A stretch of DNA of 64,000 bases. It comes from Promethearchaeota archaeon (GTDB lineage Archaea > Asgardarchaeota > Lokiarchaeia > Sigyniarchaeales > SOKP01). The stretch lies in the NCBI GenBank assembly GCA_029838195.1, contig JALGVJ010000008.1, forward strand, positions 62,001 to 126,000, given 5' to 3'. Each line of letters opens with the position of its first letter. Position 1 is the first letter of the stretch. The notes beneath the pieces are model-generated. The model worked only from the letters and a program-made list of their open reading frames with translations, was not told the origin of the DNA and did not search any database. Both the position numbers and the translations under genes were made by a program. Positions 35,736-44,273 of this stretch are shown one piece after another.

Positions 35736-37433
35736 TTATAACGTATCCGTTCCGCTTGTCAACCATTCTAAATTAAATTCTACATAGGAGATGACATCGG
35801 AATATCCTTGTCGCCCTCGCTCAAAGAAGCAAATCATGGTATAATCGCTTTTTACGGCGAGGTCTGAATATCCAGAAGGCCCTTCATAGAGTAACTTTGA
35901 AATTTTCCAGCTCTGACATTCATCATAGCTCAGTCTTATCGTCATTCTTGCTCTATTTACGTGATCGGCTGGATTAGCGAAAATAACCCTGTTTTTGGAG
36001 TTTTCCTTTACAGATGTAACTCTACAAATCGAAGCAGAACAAATGGGCGTAGGGAGTTCTAATTCTTCTCTAGCTTTTGTCCACGTTATTCCTCCATCAC
36101 GAGACCATGAGTATAATCTATAATCCTTATTTAACGTTCCTAAAGGAGCGTTTTTGCGCATTGTCATGTATACCTTCCCGTAAATAGTTTCAACTACTTG
36201 ACATTCATCTCCATCTCCTACATCCTTACCATCTTTCCATGTCAAACCATGATCGTCGCTATATATTACGGAAGAGGAATCTCCCGAAGTTCCCTTGTAA
36301 CTCGTGAAAATCAAGCGACCACGATAAGCACCCCATTTTAATTGAATCCCATGACCAGAACTGGGAAGATTCACATCTAATAATCTAGGTGCGGACCAAG
36401 AAATTCCTCCATCATCGCTTTGAATAATGTATGGTTCCGATGGAGAATCTGGAGCTTTTTTAAGAAAAATTAGGAAAACTACACCCTTAATTTCATCGAA
36501 AACGCACATTTGATTTCCATATTTTACCCTCGCAAGATCATTTCCCCAAGTCACCAAAATTTTCATGGGGCTCCACGTATTTCCTCCATCCTCACTCCTT
36601 TTCATGACGATATCAATCGTCCCCGTATCCAAAGCACTAAATTTTCTTCCTTCAGCAAAAGCGAGAATGATATCTTGTTCCACGCGTTCCCCATTCTTAA
36701 GAATTGATCCTTCTGGGATGACGAGTATCGAAGGGATTCTATACGTTTTATAACCATCTTCACCCCCTACGAATAAATCAATTTTTCGAGTTAAACCAGG
36801 AGAAAATTGGGGATTGTTCATGAAATATGCACCAAAATATGCCGGGACGGAAAATAAAGCAAGAATGCTGAAGATTATCATTCCTGGAAGAATCTTTGGT
36901 TTTAATTGTTGGCGTGCGCCCTTCTTTTTATTTTTCATGATTTGAATTTTTTGGCGAAAAAAATTCACGCTACTTATAATTAATAACATGGCATAGCTTG
37001 CCATCATCAAGGCTAAAGAAGTGATCACGGCATTGAATAAGGAAACAGATTGGTAATAATCAAAGACGGTCATGAAAAAAAACGCTAATATGATGGCTAC
37101 ACTAAGGAACAAATGAAAAATTGCCATTTTAGTAGAGTGCATGAATTTTTTTTCCAATTTGAATCGTTTCAAGAGTTCAATAGATCTTTTTTTATAGAGA
37201 AAAATCAATCCCGTTATACCGTAATAAAATCCATGGAGAGCAACGGTTCCTACATAAGAACCCATGACAAGAATCATGAAAAAAAGATTGGTAAATCCGG
37301 AATGGTTATAATAATAATAGAGAATTGTCGTGATAATCAATAAAGCGCTGGCTACGATTTGAAGTAGCGAATAAACGAGATACCAAGGGGGATTTTTTGA
37401 ATTTTTTAATATAGAATGGGAATTATCTATCAT
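35736..37433 (-). CDS. Membrane-anchored sialidase (BNR/Asp-box exo-alpha-sialidase)
   Basis: About 565 residues from ATG at complement 37433 (an in-frame TTG lies 15 bases upstream). The first 215 residues hold about five membrane segments, near 15-40, 45-70, 100-125, 130-155 and 185-210. From about 225 a six-bladed sialidase domain begins with YRIPSILVI, the RIP motif. Four Asp boxes follow: SEDGGNTWSP, SDDGGISWSAP, SDDHGLTWKDG and SRDGGITWTKA. Late arginine-rich strands (RVIFANPADH, MTIRLSYDECQSW) fit the catalytic arginine cluster. It would cleave terminal sialic-acid-like sugars. The catalytic domain is probably outside the cell. The multi-helix N-terminal domain is unusual for sialidases. 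Confidence 0.8.
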   Translation of the reverse strand: MIDNSHSILKNSKNPPWYLVYSLLQIVASALLIITTILYYYYNHSGFTNLFFMILVMGSYVGTVALHGFYYGITGLIFLYKKRSIELLKRFKLEKKFMHSTKMAIFHLFLSVAIILAFFFMTVFDYYQSVSLFNAVITSLALMMASYAMLLIISSVNFFRQKIQIMKNKKKGARQQLKPKILPGMIIFSILALFSVPAYFGAYFMNNPQFSPGLTRKIDLFVGGEDGYKTYRIPSILVIPEGSILKNGERVEQDIILAFAEGRKFSALDTGTIDIVMKRSEDGGNTWSPMKILVTWGNDLARVKYGNQMCVFDEIKGVVFLIFLKKAPDSPSEPYIIQSDDGGISWSAPRLLDVNLPSSGHGIQLKWGAYRGRLIFTSYKGTSGDSSSVIYSDDHGLTWKDGKDVGDGDECQVVETIYGKVYMTMRKNAPLGTLNKDYRLYSWSRDGGITWTKAREELELPTPICSASICRVTSVKENSKNRVIFANPADHVNRARMTIRLSYDECQSWKISKLLYEGPSGYSDLAVKSDYTMICFFERGRQGYSDVISYVEFNLEWLTSGTDTL

Positions 37434-37575
37434 GGTAAAATAATCCAAAGGTATTGATCCTACACTAGTCCCTTGAAATATTAAATCTTTTTATTATACT
37501 TTATTAGCGGATTAATATTCAGCGTATAGCAGAACATTCAACAATAAATCTATTAAAATTGAAAAAATAACGTTA

Positions 37576-38772
37576 TCATAAAGAAAGAAATCCTTGAGCC
37601 AAGAAAATGATTATCAAACAAGTGGCGGTTGGTAATATTAAATATCTTGCGGTACTCTTATAATCCATTTTAAAATAATTAATACTATAAGCCACGCAAG
37701 GATGGATGGGCGTAATTAAATATCCAAGAAAAATGGACCAATAAAGTAGCACGAAATCTAGTAAAATCATGGAAGCCAGTCCATTTTGAATTAAATAAAT
37801 CGGAATTAATATAGATAAGGGTAATTGAACGCGCCCAGTTATGAATCCTAATCCAAACCCTATTAATAACAAGAATAAGAAGTTAAAGTGTAAATTTCCT
37901 AAAACTTGAGGGACGCCTGATAATAAAAAAATTTCTAAAAACAGAAAAATTGCCAATATTAATAGCGGAAATCTCCAAATCTTCATTTTTTTAATCGTCT
38001 TTACCAATTTCTCGCCATTAAATTGAGCAAATTTTAGAGCAATAAAAATACTCAAGCCTAATCCAATAATTAAAAATAATTCGGGAAAAATGAAAGGGAA
38101 AAAGGTTCGACCTATGAAATCAATAATGGGAGCTATAATGAGGGGAATTAAATTATGGAGCACTCTTTTCATATCTCGTTCTAAATCTTCTTTTTTAGAT
38201 TGAACTGAGTGCACTAATGAAAAATATCCCGTGAGAAACATGATGAAGGTAGGAAGGATTAAAGCTAAAACAATAACATACAGCGATATATTTGCTAAAA
38301 TACTTCCTACGATTAATTGAACCGATAAGGGATATATGAAAATTAAAACATGACGGTACCAAACATTAATGGCAATTTTTTTTGTAGGTCTTGTTTCTTT
38401 ATCAATTTTTTCAACGATGGGAGCTGACATGAGGGCCCCTCCCGCAATCGGTAAAAGTCCAAAAAAGGCAGGAGCAAGCATCATTGCAGATCTTTTTGAA
38501 ATATTCATTTTTTGAATTAACTCTAACATCAGCCCAGATTCATCCATGATTCCCCCTAAAATGGGAATTAAGGTCACCACTAACAATAATAATAAGATGG
38601 ATAAATTGGTAAGGACGCTGAATAATGCGAGAAACAAATTTACTCCTGTTAAAACCGCTAAAATGATGGCTGCGAGGGTTAAAACTAAACTTAACTCTTT
38701 TTTTGAAAAAACAATTATAATAGCAATAATGAGAATAAAACTCATCCAAACGGGAATCATGAAATAAACCAT
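37576..38772 (-). CDS. DUF401-type multi-helix permease
   Basis: About 398 residues from ATG at complement 38772. The frame is open to 38886 but the extra 38 residues are hydrophilic and unlike a transporter start. ATG 38760 is another choice, and no strong ribosome site decides. It has 10-12 membrane helices. Features include GGIMDESGLMLELIQKM near 80, PAFFGLLPIAGGALMSAP near 110 and, near the end, YLITPIHPCVAYSINYF. These match the DUF401 proteins of archaea, in the ion-transporter superfamily with citrate-type carriers. Substrate unknown. It is encoded 142 bases after the sialidase gene on the same strand and could share a transcript. Confidence 0.7.
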   Translation of the reverse strand: MVYFMIPVWMSFILIIAIIIVFSKKELSLVLTLAAIILAVLTGVNLFLALFSVLTNLSILLLLLVVTLIPILGGIMDESGLMLELIQKMNISKRSAMMLAPAFFGLLPIAGGALMSAPIVEKIDKETRPTKKIAINVWYRHVLIFIYPLSVQLIVGSILANISLYVIVLALILPTFIMFLTGYFSLVHSVQSKKEDLERDMKRVLHNLIPLIIAPIIDFIGRTFFPFIFPELFLIIGLGLSIFIALKFAQFNGEKLVKTIKKMKIWRFPLLILAIFLFLEIFLLSGVPQVLGNLHFNFLFLLLIGFGLGFITGRVQLPLSILIPIYLIQNGLASMILLDFVLLYWSIFLGYLITPIHPCVAYSINYFKMDYKSTARYLILPTATCLIIIFLAQGFLSL

Positions 38773-39002
38773 TCTTTTATCTATCTTGCATCTTATATTC
38801 TCATGCAAGGGTAAAAAGAGTCCATTTGATTTATATTCATCTGATTTAAACTCATGCTTATATCGTGAATGATTGTGTGTCAACAAAAAAAAGAATGAAT
38901 ATTATTAAATGTTCAAAAGCAATGAATCGCTTTAAAAAATATCTTATTTCGAGATTATTGTATTATTTATGAAGTTAATGAAAAGAGGTGACTCAAAGAA
39001 TA

Positions 39003-39818
39003 ATGCCTATTAAATCTATTAATCAAGATAAATGTACGGCATGCTTGCAATGTTATAAAGATTGCCCCGCTTCATGCTTTGTTTTAAATGAGGATAAAAA
39101 CCAAGTAATTTATGATAAACGGCAATCATGCATTCTCTGTGGCCATTGCATTGCTATTTGTCCACATGATGCGATAAATTATAAAAATCTAAAAGATGAG
39201 CCAATTACCTTTCAAGGAGTGCAAAATCCGCAAGAGTTAATTCCATATAAAACTTTACACGAATTTCTCATGGCAAAAAGATCCATCAGGCAATATAAAA
39301 AGAAAAAAGTTCCAAAAAACGACTTAGATAAAATATTAAATACCATGCGATATGCCCCCACTGCGTCGAACGTTCGAAGTTTAAAATGCCGCATCATTTC
39401 TAATGAGAAAAAAATCAAGGAATTATCTGAGGCCATCGTGAATGCACTATTATCCTCTCCCAACGTGCCGAAATTGTATAAAAACGTGTTAAAGCGAAGA
39501 TTAGATTACCACGATGATATTATTTTTTACGAAGCTCCTCACATCATTATTGTGCATTCACAAAATCTTTCGGACATGACCAACGCAACGATTTGCATTA
39601 CATACGGAATGCTCGCAGCGCAAACCTTGGGATTGGGCACGTGTTGGATTGGATTAGCCTTTGAAGTCTTACGTTCTGATAAAAAAATACGGACAGAACT
39701 AGCAGGAATTTTGGATAAAGTGCTTGGAGTTTTCACCTTAGGGTATTCTGAAACTAAGTATTACAGAACCCCGCCCCGACCTCCCCTCAAAGTAGAGGGA
39801 TTAGAAGAATTAGATTAG
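39003..39818 (+). CDS. Nitroreductase with N-terminal 2[4Fe-4S] ferredoxin domain
   Basis: About 271 residues from ATG 39003. GAGGTGA lies some 12 bases ahead, and the in-frame GTG at 38988 is part of that site. Residues 5-60 carry two ferredoxin motifs, CTACLQCYKDCP and CILCGHCIAICP, binding two [4Fe-4S] clusters. The FMN nitroreductase domain follows: KRSIRQYKKKKVP near 95, RYAPTASNVRSLK near 117, and the late GLGTCWIGLAFE near 205. Such fusions pass electrons from ferredoxin to FMN to reduce nitro- or enone-type compounds. Physiological substrate unknown. Confidence 0.88.
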   Translation: MPIKSINQDKCTACLQCYKDCPASCFVLNEDKNQVIYDKRQSCILCGHCIAICPHDAINYKNLKDEPITFQGVQNPQELIPYKTLHEFLMAKRSIRQYKKKKVPKNDLDKILNTMRYAPTASNVRSLKCRIISNEKKIKELSEAIVNALLSSPNVPKLYKNVLKRRLDYHDDIIFYEAPHIIIVHSQNLSDMTNATICITYGMLAAQTLGLGTCWIGLAFEVLRSDKKIRTELAGILDKVLGVFTLGYSETKYYRTPPRPPLKVEGLEELD

Positions 39819-39903
39819 GACTCACGTGAAGAAGAATATTCAAGCTGAATTAGACTCGGTACAAGTGGATTTTTAAATACAAAAAAATGCTAATTAACAA
39901 AAT

Positions 39904-40056
39904 TTACAAAGCAACTTCTTCATTTACTTGAATAACTCCTTTTCCCCCACAAGCATCGCATTTTTTTTCAGCCGTATTGAAAAAAATACCATTCCACATA
40001 TATCCTATTTTAATATATCCCATTCCATTACATTTTTTACATTTTTTTAGAGCCAT
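39904..40056 (-). CDS. Tiny DnaJ-type zinc-finger protein (two CxxCxGxG repeats)
   Basis: 50 residues from ATG at complement 40056, with GAGGAAAT as ribosome site. It has two repeats of the DnaJ cysteine-rich motif: CKKCNGMGYI at residue 6 and CDACGGKGVI near 33. Together the four cysteines would bind one zinc ion. No J-domain is present. Free-standing pieces of this kind are common in archaea and may be protein-binding or redox chaperone parts. It is convergent with the ferredoxin-nitroreductase gene and upstream of glnA on the same strand order. Confidence 0.75.
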   Translation of the reverse strand: MALKKCKKCNGMGYIKIGYMWNGIFFNTAEKKCDACGGKGVIQVNEEVAL

Positions 40057-40190
40057 TTTTATTTCCTCTTTTTCTTAAAAATTTAATAAATCTTAATTGA
40101 GAAATATAGACGATTCTAATTAGATTGAAAGAAATTATAAATTTCATGTTTAAGAGAATGTGTTATATTTACCTCATCTTTCTCGGAACT

Positions 40191-41543
40191 TTAAAGTCTT
40201 GAGATGTATCGTTCTCGTTCCCATTCTGACACGTTGATTCGGTATGCATCAAATTCTTCCAATTTAGCATAATAATAATTCTTCCATGCCTCTTCTCCAA
40301 AAACTTCTCGCATGAGATCAGATTGACGGAATTCATTCAATGCTTCTCGTAAACTGCCCGGTAGTGAATCTATACCCGCTTTTTCAAGGTCTTTAGTTGA
40401 GAAATTGTACACATTCTTATCCGTTGGCTTAGGGATCTTAATATCATCTCTCATCAGCCCGTCGAGGCCGGTAGCTAAAAGAACTGCGAATTGTAAATAA
40501 GGATTTCCGGCGGGGTCTGGGCATCTAATTTCACACCTCGCTGCAGAAGGTTTTTTGTGGAAATCCGGGACACGGATCAAGGGAGAGCGATTTCTAAAGC
40601 CCCATGCCACGTAAACAGGTGCTTCATAACCCGGTACTAGTCGCTTATACGAATTGGGCCAGCTATTCAACACCGCACACATGGCTTTCGCATGCAATAA
40701 TTGCCCGGCGATCCATTTCTTCATCGTGAATGAAATACAATTCGGGTCAGATTCATCATAAAATACATTTTTTCCGTCTTTCCATAAACTTTGGTGGCAG
40801 TGCATGCCCGATCCGTTTATTCCGGGGAAAGGCTTGGGCATGAACGTGGCGACCATGTTATTCTGAGCAGCAACCGTTTTTATGATGGTTTTAATGGTAA
40901 CAGTTTTGTCTGCCGCGTTTACCGCTAAATCATATCTAAAATCCACTTCATGCTGACTATAAGCAACCTCATGGTGCAAAGACTCAATTTCAATTCCCAT
41001 GGCATCACAATATTGAGCTATCAAGTATCTCATTTGCTCATTGATATCATACGGATCATAGTCAAAATAACCTCGCATGTCTGATGGTTTATACACGTGC
41101 TTCGTATCTTGATTCAGAATGAAGAATTCCATTTCAGGGGCACAGTAGTAAGTATATCCCATCTGTTCAGCCTTATCCACGGCTTTTTGCAATATATAGC
41201 GTGGATCGCCCTCATATCGCTCGCCATTTGGCTTATATATGTCACAGATGAAGCGAGCCACTTTATTATTGGTCCGCCATGGGAGTAAACTGAAGGTAGT
41301 TGGGTCAGGAATAGCTATCTTATCGCTTTCTTCAATTGCTCCATAACCTGTAATGGATGAGCCATCAAAATTTTCACCATCTTTCAAAAAATCTTCGATG
41401 CGCTTGGAATTTATCTCGAAACTTTTTATAATTCCGTGGATGTCTGTAAATTGAAGGTAAATAAATTTTATGTCCTCTTCCTTGACCTTTTCGATCACTT
41501 CTTCGCAAATCTCCTTTCTTTTAGGATCTTTTAATTTGATCAT
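40191..41543 (-). CDS. glnA: Glutamine synthetase type I
   Basis: 450 residues, a type I glutamine synthetase making glutamine from glutamate, ammonia and ATP. Landmarks: FDGSSITGYGAIEESD near 60, the metal/glutamate-binding APEMEFFIL near 130, NGSGMHCHQSLW near 245, NSYKRLVPGYEAPVY near 297 and RCEIRCPDPAGNPYLQFAV near 338. The adenylylation loop that reads NLYDLPPEE in the bacterial beta subtype is NVYNFSTKD here, so control by adenylylation is unlikely and the alpha subtype fits. The divergent Lrp-family gene 264 bases away is the obvious candidate regulator. Confidence 0.95.
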   Translation of the reverse strand: MIKLKDPKRKEICEEVIEKVKEEDIKFIYLQFTDIHGIIKSFEINSKRIEDFLKDGENFDGSSITGYGAIEESDKIAIPDPTTFSLLPWRTNNKVARFICDIYKPNGERYEGDPRYILQKAVDKAEQMGYTYYCAPEMEFFILNQDTKHVYKPSDMRGYFDYDPYDINEQMRYLIAQYCDAMGIEIESLHHEVAYSQHEVDFRYDLAVNAADKTVTIKTIIKTVAAQNNMVATFMPKPFPGINGSGMHCHQSLWKDGKNVFYDESDPNCISFTMKKWIAGQLLHAKAMCAVLNSWPNSYKRLVPGYEAPVYVAWGFRNRSPLIRVPDFHKKPSAARCEIRCPDPAGNPYLQFAVLLATGLDGLMRDDIKIPKPTDKNVYNFSTKDLEKAGIDSLPGSLREALNEFRQSDLMREVFGEEAWKNYYYAKLEEFDAYRINVSEWERERYISRL

Positions 41544-41652
41544 TTTTTTTCTTATTTTCTTCTTAATTGTTTTAATAAACCATCTTACTTATCATCATAT
41601 AATGTACTATCCTTAATAAACAGTGACTATTTGTCCATTGATATAACCGAAA

Positions 41653-41664
41653 AATATATAAATG
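41653..41664 (-). promoter_or_regulatory. Box A candidate for glnA
   Basis: On the minus strand the stretch reads ATTTATATATTT, about 115 bases before the glnA ATG. Initiation some 26 bases downstream would give a leader of roughly 90 bases. The spacer to the divergent Lrp gene probably contains operator sites, but I could not define one by eye. Confidence 0.35.
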
Positions 41665-41806
41665 ATCAAAATCACGACAAAATCACTTACAAATTATCTC
41701 TTCACACTTTTATTTCAAATGTAAAGGATTTTTAAATAAACATTTGATTATAAAATTTGAAAAATGATTAACATTTATTTAATTATTATAACCCTACTAT
41801 AAATAT

Positions 41807-42298
41807 ATGAATAAGCCCATGGAGATAGAGGAAATTGATATAGAAATCTTGAAAAAACTTAGTGTAAATAGCCGTAAATCTTATCGAAAATTGGCGAAAG
41901 AATTAGAAAAATCACCAATGACCATTAAAAAGCACGTCGAGAATTTAGAACAGAAAGGAATTATAAAAAATTATGGTATTACCATTGATTACGAGAAACT
42001 GGGATATGATATTATAGCTTTAATTGAGTTGACAATCTCTGAAGGCGATATGATAAAAATAGAACAAGAAATTGCCGATGATCCCCATGTATTTGCGGTG
42101 TACGATCTGACCGGGACTTACGATTCCATCATTCTTGTGAGAATTAAATCGAGATCAGACCTGAATAAATTAGTGAAACGAATTAATAACATGAAAGCAG
42201 TTGTTCGGACTAATACGCATTTAATCTTAAATGTCATTAAAGAAGGTACGGATCTTGCCAAACTCATGGAAATGGATATTTTAAACAAGGAATCCTAA
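41807..42298 (+). CDS. Lrp/AsnC family transcription regulator
   Basis: 163 residues. The N-terminal winged helix-turn-helix is visible as IDIEILKKLSVNSRKSYRKL and KSPMTIKKHVENLEQKGII (residues 8-55). The C-terminal RAM/ACT-type ligand-binding domain (YDIIALIELTISEGD, VFAVYDLTGTYDSIILVRIK) spans about 65-150. Members are dimers or octamers that sense amino acids. ATG 41819 is an alternative start. A TATAAATAT stretch abuts ATG 41807, and no ribosome site is present. Being divergent from glnA, it probably controls nitrogen assimilation and its own gene. Confidence 0.88.
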   Translation: MNKPMEIEEIDIEILKKLSVNSRKSYRKLAKELEKSPMTIKKHVENLEQKGIIKNYGITIDYEKLGYDIIALIELTISEGDMIKIEQEIADDPHVFAVYDLTGTYDSIILVRIKSRSDLNKLVKRINNMKAVVRTNTHLILNVIKEGTDLAKLMEMDILNKES

Positions 42299-42438
42299 TT
42301 CTTCGAGCGTGTTCGATTTGATCAAAAACAAAATGGAAAAGAAAATAAGATTAAATTATTTTATTAAATTTAAAAAAGGCAAGGTTTAAATGATATTAAT
42401 TTTATTATAATTTAGAATTATCTATTTAGAGATGCGTA

Positions 42439-43185
42439 ATGCTAATAGGAATCGAACAATTTACTGAATTGGACATAATACGAGCTTGGTTTTCTTTATT
42501 ATTTGTACTATTTTCCATAATCATTGGACTCCGGATTTTAATCAAATATAGGGCATTTAAAAGAAAGGAATTAATTACTGTGGGATTGACGTGGATCTTT
42601 TTAAGCAGCCCATGGTGGCCATTGCCCCTTACCTTCATTCTGGCGTTTGTTTTTAACTCTGGATTAGACCCCTTAGTGTATCGGTATTTAATGTCGGCAT
42701 TTATTCCTTTTGTATTAATCTGTTGGATTTATTCCATCAATGCCATTGTATATTCGGGAAAAAAGAGAAATCTATTATATGCGTATCTAATAACATGTAT
42801 TGGATACTCTGCCGTGTATCATGCATTATTTTTCATCAATCCGGATTGGATTAGCGTATATAGTGGAGGATTTCAATTCAATTATACACTCTTCGTTTAT
42901 TTCATCTTCATTTTTACCCTGCTCTCTGCCTTCATTACTGGATTTATCTTTGCATTAGAATCCGTGAGATCGCAAAACATTACCGTTCGGTGGAAAGGTA
43001 GATTCTTCTTTTTAGCTCTTTTAATTTTTATAAGTGGAGCGTTAATGGATACATTCAGTTTTGGAAGTATTATAATTCAAACTATTGCTCGAATCGTTCT
43101 TACTATCTCTTCCCTTTTCTATTATCTTGGCTTCTTCTTACCGAAAAAATTAGAAGAACTTTTAGCAAAGAAAGACTCTACATGA
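42439..43185 (+). CDS. Seven-helix membrane protein of unknown function
   Basis: 248 residues with about seven membrane helices, near 12-35, 48-72, 80-102, 112-132, 150-172, 188-208 and 212-232. It ends in a charged cytoplasmic tail (PKKLEELLAKKDST). The last 70 residues are related to the protein encoded at 32135 (see that entry). The layout equals the N-terminal membrane part of the kinase-like proteins at 43410 and 57267, but it has no C-terminal domain. I suspect a free-standing sensor module. It is followed 224 bases later by one of those kinase-like genes on the same strand. Confidence 0.7.
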   Translation: MLIGIEQFTELDIIRAWFSLLFVLFSIIIGLRILIKYRAFKRKELITVGLTWIFLSSPWWPLPLTFILAFVFNSGLDPLVYRYLMSAFIPFVLICWIYSINAIVYSGKKRNLLYAYLITCIGYSAVYHALFFINPDWISVYSGGFQFNYTLFVYFIFIFTLLSAFITGFIFALESVRSQNITVRWKGRFFFLALLIFISGALMDTFSFGSIIIQTIARIVLTISSLFYYLGFFLPKKLEELLAKKDST

Positions 43186-43409
43186 AACTATTCATTTCAT
43201 TTAAAATCCCTTACATAATTTATTTTTTTTTCCCCTTTTTTCCTTATTTTTCTCTTTTTTTCCTTTCATTTAATGCCTCAATTGGAGGGAATAATTATTT
43301 TCCTCCTTAGATTTTAAACTTCTTTAATATGAATTCATTTGTTAGAACAATCGTGAATGCTAAGAATATAGAAGATACATTTAAATCAATTTAATTTATC
43401 AAGAGGATA

Positions 43410-44240
43410 ATGAATGAGATCGAATTTTTCAGCTTAATTTTAATGTTTTTCATTAGACTATTAGGGATTTTATTTTCTTTGGAATTCTACATGGATTCAA
43501 AAATGCTTCGGTATAAATTTTTCATGCTGGGATGGTTTTTTTTAATGCTGGGGGGAGTGTTTCCGTTTTTGAGTACTAATGAGAATGCATTTGTTATTAT
43601 TAATTTCTTTTCGTTTCTTAATAATTTTTTTACCCATGTGGGAGGAGTATTTTTAACGCTAGCTTTCTTATCTTATTTTATTAAATTTAACTTATTCAAA
43701 GCGTCCCTCATCGCATTAGTAATATCGGGCGGACCAATTATACTACTATTCATGATGATAACAAGTTTTTCTCCTAATTTTTTATTTATCATGATCGTAG
43801 CGATCCATTCGTATATTTTACTAATTTTAATGACAAGTAGAAAAAGAAAACTACTCTCTGTTAAAAGAAGCATGTATTGGTTCTTCGTTTTATTGTTTTT
43901 TGGAATCGCTCACGTTCTCAATTCCATCACTTATTTATTCACTTCTCATGAAAATATTACGACCAAAGAAATAATTTATTATTTCTTCTCGGTAAATTTA
44001 ATGGTCTTGCTCTTGCTCTTTTTTATCCATTTAGAGCACGAAATTTCGACTAATCAGAAATTAGATTTAAAAGACAAGTATTCTCATTCGTTAGGCAATG
44101 AACTTCAAGCGATTCTTAGCGGGATTGAATTAATTGAATTAAAAAAGGAAACGAGCGTTCAAAGTCAAGAATCCATCAAAATAATAAAAAATAAAGTAAT
44201 AGAAGCATCTAAATTCTTAGAAGAAATAAGAAAACTTTAA
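43410..44240 (+). CDS. 7-TM protein with lone histidine-kinase dimerisation (DHp) tail
   Basis: 276 residues; AGAGGATA precedes the ATG. Seven hydrophobic helices fill residues 5-215. The cytoplasmic tail from 218 reads like a HisKA/DHp helical hairpin: YSHSLGNELQAILSGIELIE contains an H-box-like HSLGNELQ (compare HDxxNxL in kinases). A second helix follows (QESIKIIKNKVIEASKFLEEI). The gene ends there; the ATP-binding domain is absent and the next 33 bases before the convergent gene cannot encode it. It may be a phosphotransfer or dimer partner for another kinase, or a truncated kinase. The damaged gene at 57267-58796 shows what a complete relative looks like. Confidence 0.65.
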   Translation: MNEIEFFSLILMFFIRLLGILFSLEFYMDSKMLRYKFFMLGWFFLMLGGVFPFLSTNENAFVIINFFSFLNNFFTHVGGVFLTLAFLSYFIKFNLFKASLIALVISGGPIILLFMMITSFSPNFLFIMIVAIHSYILLILMTSRKRKLLSVKRSMYWFFVLLFFGIAHVLNSITYLFTSHENITTKEIIYYFFSVNLMVLLLLFFIHLEHEISTNQKLDLKDKYSHSLGNELQAILSGIELIELKKETSVQSQESIKIIKNKVIEASKFLEEIRKL

Positions 44241-44273
44241 TTTAGAAAATTTTTATTGGCATTTCTATCTCAA

